Assembly (NCBI GenBank): GCA_031261365.1
Contig: JAISJY010000019.1
Span: 1 to 6,849, forward strand
Reading direction: 5' to 3'
Origin: Caryophanales bacterium
Lineage (GTDB): Bacteria; Bacillota_I; Bacilli_A; RFN20; JAISJY01
DNA length: 6,849 nucleotides
The translations under genes and the position numbers were made by a program. The notes beneath the pieces are model-generated. The model was given only the letters and a program-made list of their open reading frames with translations. It did no database searches and had not been told where the DNA came from. This document shows positions 1-6,445 of this stretch, one piece after another; position 1 is the first letter of the stretch; the number at the start of each line of letters is the position of its first letter.

Positions 1-84
1 TTAAAGAGTATTGACTTTGTTTTTCATATTGGTTTGTTTTTCTGTTACAAGAAAATAGACAATTATCGTTTTCTTTGCTCGATC

Positions 85-130
85 AATACTTTTTTGGGCT
101 ATTTCTTGCAATTGCCCTAAAAAAGTGATT
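85..130. repeat. Stem-loop upstream of the secreted-protein gene
   Basis: An imperfect inverted repeat is visible. CTTTTTTGGGC (89-99) faces GCCCTAAAAAAG (114-125) across a 14-base loop, with one unpaired T at 118. Outer A/T pairs extend the stem to about 85-130 if G127 is also bulged. No U-tract directly follows the stem on either strand, so it is not a standard intrinsic terminator, although a T-rich stretch lies about 20 bases further right. The sequence GCCCTAAAAAA recurs in the hairpin at 5996-6036. Function is unknown; the pairing is read by eye and no folding energy was computed. Confidence 0.5.
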
Positions 131-183
131 ATTCGACTTGATTTTTTCTTTTTTTTGCAAATATTATTCAAATTGTGAAAAAT

Positions 184-220
184 TTAAAAAAGCCTATTTT
201 AAAAAATATTAAAAAAGCCT
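184..220. repeat. Two-copy direct repeat TTAAAAAAGCCT before a promoter
   Basis: The 12-mer TTAAAAAAGCCT occurs at 184-195 and again at 209-220, with starts 25 bases apart. The second copy ends 12 bases before a TATAAT hexamer at 233-238. It could be a regulator-binding site or A-tract DNA near the -35 region of the gene at 261. With only two copies in A-rich DNA it may also be chance. Confidence 0.4.
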
Positions 221-232
221 TTTAAACTCAAG

Positions 233-238
233 TATAAT
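233..238 (+). promoter_or_regulatory. Candidate -10 box for the secreted-protein gene
   Basis: A perfect TATAAT lies 22 bases before the ATG at 261. Initiation about 6-7 bases downstream would give a leader of roughly 17 bases that just includes the AAGGGGG ribosome binding site at 247-253. No good -35 hexamer sits 17 bases upstream; that position reads TAAAAA. TATAAT matches are common in DNA this AT-rich, so confidence is modest. Confidence 0.4.
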
Positions 239-260
239 TTATATATAAGGGGGTAAAATA

Positions 261-1310
261 ATGAAAATTTTACAATTAGTTAATCTGTTATTGTTAGCTA
301 CTTTAAATTCTGGGTTGGTTTCTAGTGTTGATGTAAATAGAGATGTTAAAAAAGTTGTTAATCCGAACAATGAAGTCTCTTATGAATTAGGTGATACTGT
401 TTTGGAACACGGAGATGAGTTTAATGTTGAATATGAAGAAATTTATACTGAAATAGTTTTGGGTAATATATTACTTTTAAACTTAGAGCATTATGAAATT
501 AGTACTACTTCAGATGAAATTGATTTACATGATGATGGAATGAGTATTAGATTATCTTCTAATATAATTGGTGAAATTTCAGCAGATGTTATTATTGAAA
601 AAGTAACTGTTGATTATAAAAGTGGAATACCAGAATCACGAGAGACTATTTTTGAACATACTTTATTTATTAATGCAACTAGTGAATATGATTATCTTTC
701 TGATGTAAACTCAAAAAACATTAAAATTAAGAATATTTCTAGTGGTTCTCCATATAATTTAGTAAGAATAGAGTCCATTAAGATTTATTATAAGATAATA
801 TATGATATTTCTGAGACAGCATTTATTGCTTCTGGTCCCCAATATGTTTGGGCATTTCAAAATAATATAGCAATTAATTCTACAATGCCAGTATATAAAG
901 CCTTTCATCTTTCTGAAAAATTTGAGGTTAATAAAAATTATGCTGTGACTTTAAGATATAAATTAGGAACAATAAATATTTACTCATCTAAATATACTAT
1001 GGCAGATAATGGCTATGTTTCATTTGAATTATTAGATAGCAATTTAGTTATTAAGAATATTGAAATTGAAACATTGGTTGTTGATGATGCTTTGGCAATG
1101 CCATATGGTAATTCAACTTCAGAATATGCCCAATTTATTGTTACAACGGAAGAAGAATATTTAGGAGAATATAGTAATGATGAATATGCAGATGTTCCTT
1201 TATCATTAGAGTGTAATTCAAATAGCTTCACTATTGAAAGTGTTGCAAATGTAGACAATAGTGTTGTTTATATTAAATCTATTAAAATAAATTATGGTTT
1301 GAAAAAATAA
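261..1310 (+). CDS. Secreted beta-rich protein of unknown function
   Basis: I do not recognise this 349-residue protein. The N-terminus looks like a Sec signal peptide: K2, a hydrophobic stretch from about L4 to L15, and a plausible signal peptidase I site near V20-S22. No lipobox cysteine, LPXTG sorting signal or C-terminal membrane anchor is visible, so the product is probably released or held non-covalently. The mature part is acidic and rich in alternating hydrophobic residues, suggesting beta structure. Short units that end in the same kind of strand appear at about residues 95-119, 154-177, 253-272 and 314-345; the second and fourth end in ESIKIYY and KSIKINY. This suggests a tandem beta-sandwich or adhesin-like fold, by inference only. 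The ATG is chosen because AAGGGGG at 247-253 is well spaced and the signal peptide begins directly there. The gene is monocistronic in this window and convergent with the lipoprotein gene to its right. No clear terminator follows. Confidence 0.85.
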   Translation: MKILQLVNLLLLATLNSGLVSSVDVNRDVKKVVNPNNEVSYELGDTVLEHGDEFNVEYEEIYTEIVLGNILLLNLEHYEISTTSDEIDLHDDGMSIRLSSNIIGEISADVIIEKVTVDYKSGIPESRETIFEHTLFINATSEYDYLSDVNSKNIKIKNISSGSPYNLVRIESIKIYYKIIYDISETAFIASGPQYVWAFQNNIAINSTMPVYKAFHLSEKFEVNKNYAVTLRYKLGTINIYSSKYTMADNGYVSFELLDSNLVIKNIEIETLVVDDALAMPYGNSTSEYAQFIVTTEEEYLGEYSNDEYADVPLSLECNSNSFTIESVANVDNSVVYIKSIKINYGLKK

Positions 1311-1429
1311 AATCTCTAAAATGTTAACAATATATATTTAAGACCAAAACTATTTAACCAATTATAAAAGTCAATAAAAAGATGTATTTTTTATGAGATG
1401 AATCTTGAATAGGCACAAATGGTATATTT

Positions 1430-1461
1430 TTATTTTGCTCTCATTTTGTGATGCAAAATAA
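1430..1461. repeat. 9-bp inverted repeat between convergent genes
   Basis: TTATTTTGC (1430-1438) and GCAAAATAA (1453-1461) are perfect inverted copies around a 14-base loop, in which TCA/TGA could pair further. On the + strand four Ts follow the right arm, so it could weakly terminate the gene ending at 1310, about 120 bases away. The stem is A/T-dominated. The 1311-1576 gap holds no convincing ORF. Confidence 0.45.
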
Positions 1462-1538
1462 TTTTAGAACAAAAAAGAATATATCAAAATAACGGCTGTT
1501 AATTGTTAAATAATTCGTAAAACAGCTATGCATAAAAG

Positions 1539-1560
1539 TAAATCATTATTTTGTGATTTA
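1539..1560 (-). repeat. 7-bp inverted repeat after the lipoprotein gene
   Basis: TAAATCA (1539-1545) and TGATTTA (1554-1560) pair across 8 bases. On the minus strand this hairpin begins 16 bases after the TAA at 1577-1579 and is followed by TTTT within a few bases. It could be a weak terminator for the lipoprotein gene. The stem has only one G/C pair, so this is a possibility and not a firm call. A second small pairing, GCTGTT 1495-1500 with AACAGC 1521-1526, lies just beyond. Confidence 0.3.
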
Positions 1561-1576
1561 ATAATATTTTTAATTA

Positions 1577-3064
1577 TTAGCCTGTATAACCCCAAATGAC
1601 TGGTCTGTTGCTTGAGTTCCAGCTAGTATGCCAACCAGCAGGTTTTGATAAAGCTTCGCAGTAAATTGTTAATAAATTACAACTAGTGAAGGCTCTTTCA
1701 CCAATAGTTGTTACACTTTTTGGTATAAATACATTAGTTAATAAATCACAATAAATAAAAGCACTTTCGCCAATACTTGTTATATTATTTGACATTGTGA
1801 TACTTGTTAATGAACGACACCAACTAAAAGCCATTCCGCCAATATTTGTTACACTATTAGGTATAACCATATTTGTTAAAGAACTACAATGATCAAAAGC
1901 AGAATCTTCAATAATTGTTACACTATCTGGCATAACTACATCTGTTAAAGAATAACAATAAGAAAAGGTAGCTCTACTAATAGTTTTTACATTGTTTGAT
2001 AAAATAACATTTATTAAAGAACTGCACAAAGCAAATGCCGCATAACCAATACTTGTCACACTATTTAGTATAACTACACTTGTTAAAGAACCGCAACAAA
2101 AAAAGGCTAAATCAGCAATGTTGGTTACACTATCAGGAATAATAATATTACCATATGCTAAACTACCAGCAACTATTGAATCATTATTCCAAACTGTTGA
2201 AGTGGTTATTATTTTGCCTTCTCCTAATGTTAATAAATGATATGTTGAATTGTTCGGGTCTAATGAAATGCTTGTAAGAGAATTACAATTTCCAAAAGAA
2301 GCTACGCCAATGTTTGTTACACTGCTTGGTATGGTAATACTTTTTAAAGAATTGCAACTATCAAATGCGTAATCACCAATATTTGCTACGCCATTTGGTA
2401 TAACAATTTCTATTAAAGACTCGCAAATAGCGAAAGCAGCGTAACCTATATTTATTACACTATTTGGTATATCGATACTTGTTAAAGAACTACAACCTGT
2501 AAAGGCACCTTCACTAATATTTATTACACCATTTGATATAACGATATTTGTTAATTAATTACAAAGAACAAAGGCAAAAACACCGATACTTGTTACAGGT
2601 TTATTATTATATGTTGAAGGAATAACTACTTCAACAGGAATACCAGTATATCCAGATACTTCATATGTATTACCTAAATCTAGATAAGTAAGTTCATATT
2701 CACTTATTGAGGTTGAACTTGAACTATCATTTATATTGGAACTCTCTATACTTGAACTATCAATAATAGAACTTTCTATACTTGAACTATCGCTAGTACT
2801 TGAACTGTCAACTATAGAACTTTCTATATTTGAACTATCATTAGCAGAACTATCAATAATAGAACTCCCTATATTTGAACTATTGCTAACATTTGAATTA
2901 TTAATAACAGAACTTTCTTCATTTGCACTATCATTTATACTTGGACTATTGATAACTGAATTATCTATAATTGAATTATCACTTATACTAGTTCCAATAA
3001 TATCACAACTTGCTAAGCCTATTAAACTAACTAATATTGTTAAACTTTTAATTTTTGTAACCAT
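1577..3064 (-). pseudogene. BspA-type LRR surface lipoprotein, one in-frame stop
   Basis: This would be a cell-surface lipoprotein of 495 codons if codon 170 were sense. Residues 1-20 form a lipoprotein signal peptide ending in the lipobox LASC, so C20 would be diacylated and LspA, not signal peptidase I, would cleave it. Residues about 26-120 are a Ser/Asn/Asp/Ile-rich stalk. A YEVSGYTG segment (about 134-141) leads into twelve 23-residue BspA/TpLRR units (LRR_5 type) with core xSVTxIGxxAFxxCxSLTxIxIP. The unit around 2135-2254 carries an extra loop. The protein ends in a typical cap containing GWHTSWN and VIWGYTG. The only defect is TAA at 2555-2557 (codon 170); the frame is open before and after it, which I checked by translating the whole stretch. 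SD AAGGAG (3072-3077, minus strand) lies 7 bases from the ATG. Such repeats are usually linked to host or matrix adhesion; that role is family knowledge. The truncated product would be signal peptide plus stalk only. A sequencing error would restore a normal gene. Confidence 0.85.
2705..2989 (-). repeat. Degenerate repeats encoding a Ser-rich stalk
   Basis: On the minus strand, blocks such as ATAGAAAGTTC and GATAGTTC recur with spacing near 15 or 30 bases. They encode short units like IESSIIDSS between residues 26 and 120 of the lipoprotein. On the + strand the same repeats read as GAACTTTCTATA and GAACTATC. The copies have diverged in places. This is a low-complexity spacer that would lift the LRR domain away from the membrane; slippage could change its length. 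Confidence 0.75.
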
Positions 3065-3166
3065 TATAAATCTCCTTACTTGATTATATTATTTTACTAT
3101 ATTTTATTTTGCAGACGATAAATATTTACATTTGGTTTACAAAAATGAAAAAATTTTCAATATTTA

Positions 3167-3195
3167 TTTGCATTTGATAATTATTAAGATAGAAT
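3167..3195 (+). promoter_or_regulatory. Candidate promoter of the signal peptidase / AAA+ operon
   Basis: TTTGCA (3167-3172) and TAGAAT (3190-3195) are spaced by 17 bases. They match the sigma-A consensus at 4 of 6 and 5 of 6 positions. Initiation near 3202 would give a leader of about 43 bases carrying AAGGCGG (3233-3239) before the ATG at 3245. The 3065-3244 gap must also hold the promoter of the divergent lipoprotein gene; TATAGT on the minus strand at 3096-3101 is a possible -10 there, without a good -35. Confidence 0.35.
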
Positions 3196-3244
3196 ATTGT
3201 TATGTTAATTCAAATATTTTTGTGTTATAAAAAGGCGGTTAAAA

Positions 3245-4141
3245 ATGAAAAAATTTAAAAAGGTATTAGAAAGTATAGGGACATTCTTTAAAAGTCCTAT
3301 TAGAATATTAAAATTACTTGGGAATACTTTGTTTGTTGTTTTCTTTGTTGGAGCAATTTTATTTTCAATTACAAACCTAGCCGCTAAAAATAAAGGTGGT
3401 ATTCCAAATATATTTGGTGGTGGTTATTTATCTGTACAGTCAGGTTCTATGAAATTTAATGAAACAAAAGATTATTCATATTTAACTGATCAAGGTATTA
3501 CTAAAGAAAAAATTAAAAAAACTAGTTTTGACACTAAGGCATTGATTAGTATTAAAATGTTAAACGAAGCACAAGCTAAAAATCTTAAAGTTGGTGATGT
3601 AATAGCTTTTCAAATTTCTTCTTTGTATATGGATTTAACTGGTTTGACAATTATTTCTCAGGGAGATACAGAAAGTATTGCTAGAATAACACATAGAATA
3701 ATAGAAGTGAGAGAAAGCGAAGGTGGAATTGTTTCTTACGCTACACAAGGAGATAATAATCAATTTTTTGATACTTATAGAGCTGATGGATTACATGGTG
3801 GTGAAAAACACTATGTTCAATCAATTAGTATAGATGGGCTTGTTACTGGTCATACAAATGGACTTGGTGGTGTTATTTCTTGGTTTCAACAACCTTTAGG
3901 TTTCTTTTTAATCATTGTTGTTCCAACAGTAATATTCCTTATAGTTGAGTTAATAAGTTTTATTCAAAGTTTATATGCTTATAGAGCAGAAAAGAATGGA
4001 ACTACATTAGTTTTAAATAGAGAAGAATTAAAAGCACAGATAATTGCTGAAGAGAGAGAAAGAATTAAACAGGAGTTATTGGCAGAGCAAAATAATACTC
4101 CAGAAGAAGAAACTAGTCAAAAACCCGAAGATAAGCAATAA
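3245..4141 (+). CDS. Signal peptidase I, SipW/ER type (family S26B)
   Basis: A membrane-bound serine protease that removes signal peptides from Sec-exported proteins on the outer face of the membrane. Of 298 residues, about 28-46 form the N-terminal membrane span. SVQSGSM follows with the predicted nucleophile S68. GDVIAF (117-122) and RITHRI (147-152) come next; H150 replaces the lysine of bacterial-type enzymes, which defines the ER/archaeal/SipW branch. TQGDNNQFFD (167-176) supplies the conserved aspartates D170 and D176. A second membrane span lies at about 217-244, and a charged helical tail rich in Glu, Lys and Arg (250-298) would be cytosolic. The sequence after SGSM is unusual: KFNE replaces the common EP, and about 20 residues appear inserted before the next strand. 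The start is set by AAGGCGG at 3233-3239. The stop is 36 bases before the AAA+ gene, so the two are probably cotranscribed. Its substrates are unknown; the nearby lipoprotein is not an expected substrate. Confidence 0.9.
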   Translation: MKKFKKVLESIGTFFKSPIRILKLLGNTLFVVFFVGAILFSITNLAAKNKGGIPNIFGGGYLSVQSGSMKFNETKDYSYLTDQGITKEKIKKTSFDTKALISIKMLNEAQAKNLKVGDVIAFQISSLYMDLTGLTIISQGDTESIARITHRIIEVRESEGGIVSYATQGDNNQFFDTYRADGLHGGEKHYVQSISIDGLVTGHTNGLGGVISWFQQPLGFFLIIVVPTVIFLIVELISFIQSLYAYRAEKNGTTLVLNREELKAQIIAEERERIKQELLAEQNNTPEEETSQKPEDKQ

Positions 4142-4177
4142 TATATTGTAATATATATTTATTGGGAGGCTTAGTTA

Positions 4178-5779
4178 ATGAACGAATTTGCTAGATATTA
4201 CATTGAATTTATTATAATGTTATATGATAATATAATTGCTTTTTTCTCAGCTATTGGTGGGGCTTTCGGAAAGGCTTTTTCAACCGATTTTGTTCAGTAT
4301 TTTGAACATTTATCAACTTGGGCTAAAGAGTTCCCTGTTGGTGGTTGGATTATGGTAGTTATAGTTAATATTTTACAAATAGCTTTTTTAGTATTTTTGT
4401 TTATAAAGTTAATTCAATTACTTACTTTTTATATTAAGTTTAGAAGAAAAGAAATAGAAAAAGATGAATTGTTATACGAGATAGCAGAGTTAAATCAAAA
4501 GACTTCCGAATTAATAGAAGAAAAGAATAAGATTATGGCAATGAAAATTGCTCAAATTGGTAGTGGTATTGGCTATGGGGATGATTTAATTGATGAGAGA
4601 GCATTAGGTGGTCAAAGTGGTTATGGTAGTTCAAATGTTACTAATAACTATAATGCTAATCAAGCAGAGGAAGAAATTGATGAGTATGCTGGTAAGAGAT
4701 TTACAAAACTTACTCAAGTTGACGAAAAATATTCAACCATAAATACGGCTATTGTTATGGGACCTGATAATATGGTTACTTTACCACAATTAATAGAAAG
4801 GTTTGTTAATTTCTCAGCAAGTCAAATGAGATTATACTATACTACTTATACTATATCATTGTTCTTTGCTGGTATGGCAACAGGTCGAATAATAATATTA
4901 GAAGGTATTTCTGGAACTGGTAAAACTTCCTTACCTTATTCAATGTCTAAGTTCTTTAATAATAATGCTAACATTGTTTCAGTTCAACCATCATGGAGAG
5001 ATAAAGCTGAAATTATTGGTTACTTAAATGAATTTACAAAGAAATTTAATGAGACTGATTTCTTAAAGGCTTTATATGAGATTAATTATAAAGAGGATAT
5101 TAATTACATCGTTCTTGATGAAATGAACTTAGCCCGTATTGAGTATTATTTTGCAGAGTTCTTATCAATTATGGAAATGCCAGATATTAATGAATGGAAA
5201 ATTGATTTAGTTCCAAAACAAGAAAATAATGATCCAAAGAAATTAACCGATGGTAAAGTAATGGTTCCTCAAAATGTTTGGTTCATTGGAACTGCTAATA
5301 AAGATGATTCTACTTTCACAATTACTGATAAGGTTTATGATAGAGCTACTACAATTTTCTTAAATGCTAAAGCTGATTTCTTTGATGCTCCATTAACTAA
5401 TCCAATTGATATGAGTTATGAGTATTTAAAGAAACTTTATGATGATGGTTTTAAAGAAAACACTTTAAGTTTAAAGAATGTGGAAAATTTAAAAGTATTA
5501 GATAACTTTATTCAAGATAACTTTAAAATTGCCTTTGGTAATCGTATTATGAGACAAATTAAAACTTTTGTTCCTGCTTTTATGAGTTGTGGACAACCAG
5601 AAAATGTTGGTCTTGATTATATTATTGGAACTAAGATATTAAAGAAGTTTGAATCTTTAAATTTAGCTTTCTTAAAAGATGAAATTATGGCTCTTATTAA
5701 TTTAATAGGTAAGATTTATGGTAAAGACGGTTTTACTTATTCTGTTAAATATTTGAGAGACTTATACAAGATGTCTTAA
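4178..5779 (+). CDS. Membrane-anchored McrB-like AAA+ ATPase
   Basis: A 533-residue AAA+ motor of the McrB/MoxR-related group. Hydrophobic segments at about 9-31 and 55-84 suggest a membrane hairpin or one span plus an amphipathic helix. A charged, probably coiled-coil helix (89-124) and a Gly/Asn-rich linker (126-165) lead into the AAA+ domain from about 185. Walker A is GISGTGKTS (243-251, K249, T250). Walker B is YIVLDEMNLAR (310-320, D314/E315). Sensor 1 lies in GTANKDDST (371-379), and a likely arginine finger is R389 in DKVYDRA. GNRIMRQ (454-460) may carry sensor-2 arginines. The DEMNLAR and ITDKVYDRA wording is McrB-like, but McrB's MNxxDR GTP signature reads ANKDDS here, so ATP use is possible. 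SD GGGAGG (4164-4169) lies 8 bases before the ATG. The gene is last in an operon with the signal peptidase and ends at a terminator. Its probable partner is the DUF2357-like protein starting at 6446. A role in DNA restriction is inferred, not shown; a housekeeping membrane-remodelling role is the alternative. Confidence 0.85.
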   Translation: MNEFARYYIEFIIMLYDNIIAFFSAIGGAFGKAFSTDFVQYFEHLSTWAKEFPVGGWIMVVIVNILQIAFLVFLFIKLIQLLTFYIKFRRKEIEKDELLYEIAELNQKTSELIEEKNKIMAMKIAQIGSGIGYGDDLIDERALGGQSGYGSSNVTNNYNANQAEEEIDEYAGKRFTKLTQVDEKYSTINTAIVMGPDNMVTLPQLIERFVNFSASQMRLYYTTYTISLFFAGMATGRIIILEGISGTGKTSLPYSMSKFFNNNANIVSVQPSWRDKAEIIGYLNEFTKKFNETDFLKALYEINYKEDINYIVLDEMNLARIEYYFAEFLSIMEMPDINEWKIDLVPKQENNDPKKLTDGKVMVPQNVWFIGTANKDDSTFTITDKVYDRATTIFLNAKADFFDAPLTNPIDMSYEYLKKLYDDGFKENTLSLKNVENLKVLDNFIQDNFKIAFGNRIMRQIKTFVPAFMSCGQPENVGLDYIIGTKILKKFESLNLAFLKDEIMALINLIGKIYGKDGFTYSVKYLRDLYKMS

Positions 5780-5804
5780 TAGTAGTTAAGAAAAAGAGAA
5801 TTAT

Positions 5805-5833
5805 GAGAGAGAAGCAAATTGCTTCTCTTTTTT
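5805..5833 (+). terminator. Intrinsic terminator after the AAA+ gene
   Basis: AGAGAAGC (5808-5815) and GCTTCTCT (5821-5828) form an 8-bp perfect stem with a 5-base loop, AAATT, and run into six Ts (5828-5833). Weaker pairs can extend the stem outward to 5805. It lies 26 bases after the stop codon at 5777-5779. It should end the signal peptidase / AAA+ transcript and so separate it from the gene at 6446. Confidence 0.9.
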
Positions 5834-5995
5834 ACTTTCAAAAGAATTAATAAAACAATCCTTATTTCTTTAGAAAAATAAAAAAGCAAATAGAAAAAGC
5901 CAGAATAATAATGCCGAAAAGCACGGAATTTTTGTTGCTGTTTACTTAGAACTAGAGATTAATATTTTTAGTTTATTGTTTATATTTAAAAGCAG

Positions 5996-6036
5996 TTAGG
6001 GCGAGAACTCAAGAAAAAAGTTAGTTTTCGCCCTAA
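5996..6036. repeat. 14-bp hairpin of unknown role
   Basis: TTAGGGCGAGAACT (5996-6009) pairs with AGTTTTCGCCCTAA (6023-6036) through 14 bp, including one G-T pair, around a 13-base loop. This is by far the strongest secondary structure in the gap. The bases after it on the + strand are AAAAATATAAAA and on the minus strand CTGCTTTT, so neither side has the immediate U-tract of an intrinsic terminator. Its GCCCTAAAAAA edge is shared with the stem-loop at 85-130, which suggests a small dispersed repeat or a structured RNA element. Confidence 0.65.
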
Positions 6037-6434
6037 AAAATATAAAATCAAATCATAGACATTATGAAAACTTAGTTTCTGTTATTACCTAATCCAAGAA
6101 TAATGTCAAAACAAATAGCAGTTTTAAAGTGTTGAATATATTTTTGTTACAAATATGAACTTTAGATTTGTATAAATTGTTGCATTTAAATGGCACTCGT
6201 TGTCTCATTGATGAACTTGATAAGTATCAGGTATCCCAAGAGCGAATATTTTAATTATTTAAAATGCTTATGTTATAAAAAAGTCTAGTGTTCTTTTAAT
6301 TATTTCTTATACAAAAATAAAATGATATATAGTCTTAATATTTGTTCTCTTTATTATAAAATAAAGCATATTCTTTAAATAATCAATAATCATTAGCGTT
6401 TTTCTTAAAAAGTGCAAACATAATAGAGATAGTT

Positions 6435-6440
6435 GGAGGT
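6435..6440 (+). promoter_or_regulatory. Ribosome binding site fixing the start at 6446
   Basis: GGAGGT sits 5 bases before the ATG at 6446-6448 and is the strongest Shine-Dalgarno sequence in the window. It decides the start of the truncated gene; the next in-frame ATG (6464) has no such site. Confidence 0.8.
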
Positions 6441-6445
6441 GTAAT

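Larger units (their letters stand above)
5834..6445. other. Long gap without a convincing gene
   Basis: Between the terminator and the next start codon I find no ORF with both a reasonable length and a ribosome binding site. The longest I checked is a 39-codon minus-strand frame (6089-6208) without a Shine-Dalgarno sequence. Identifiable contents are the 14-bp hairpin at 5996-6036, a small inverted repeat TGATA-AG-TATCA at 6218-6229, and a CATAAT hexamer at 6419-6424 that could be a -10 box for the next gene but has no good -35. The stretch could hold a small RNA or a decayed gene; nothing in the sequence proves either. Confidence 0.6.

Noticed and set aside
1013..1258. Minus-strand frame of 81 codons
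   Set aside because: It lies entirely inside the secreted-protein gene on the other strand, and no domain or feature of its own was recognised. It is treated as a shadow frame.
1577..2059. Separate minus-strand LRR gene starting at a GTG
   Set aside because: The GTG is an ordinary valine codon within a repeat unit. The open frame continues upstream through more repeats to the stop at 2555, so it is the 3' part of one interrupted gene.
1577..2600. Regular spacing near 69 bases as a CRISPR array
   Set aside because: The repeated units are coding LRRs with a shared protein pattern and diverged bases. There are no identical repeats separated by unique spacers.
2736..3083. Plus-strand frame of 115 codons rich in Glu-Leu-Ser-Ile
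   Set aside because: It is the antisense reading of the Ser-rich stalk repeats. It has no ribosome binding site and its composition only mirrors the repeats of the real lipoprotein gene.
3226..3231. TATAAA as the -10 box of the signal peptidase operon
   Set aside because: Initiation would fall at about 3238, inside the ribosome binding site at 3233-3239, so the transcript could not be translated normally.
5996..6036. Hairpin read as a tRNA or an intrinsic terminator
   Set aside because: It is a single stem-loop without cloverleaf arms, and no U-tract follows it on either strand.
6089..6208. Minus-strand frame of 39 codons in the long gap
   Set aside because: It starts with ATG but has no Shine-Dalgarno sequence and no recognisable protein pattern. 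A frame of this length is plausible by chance.
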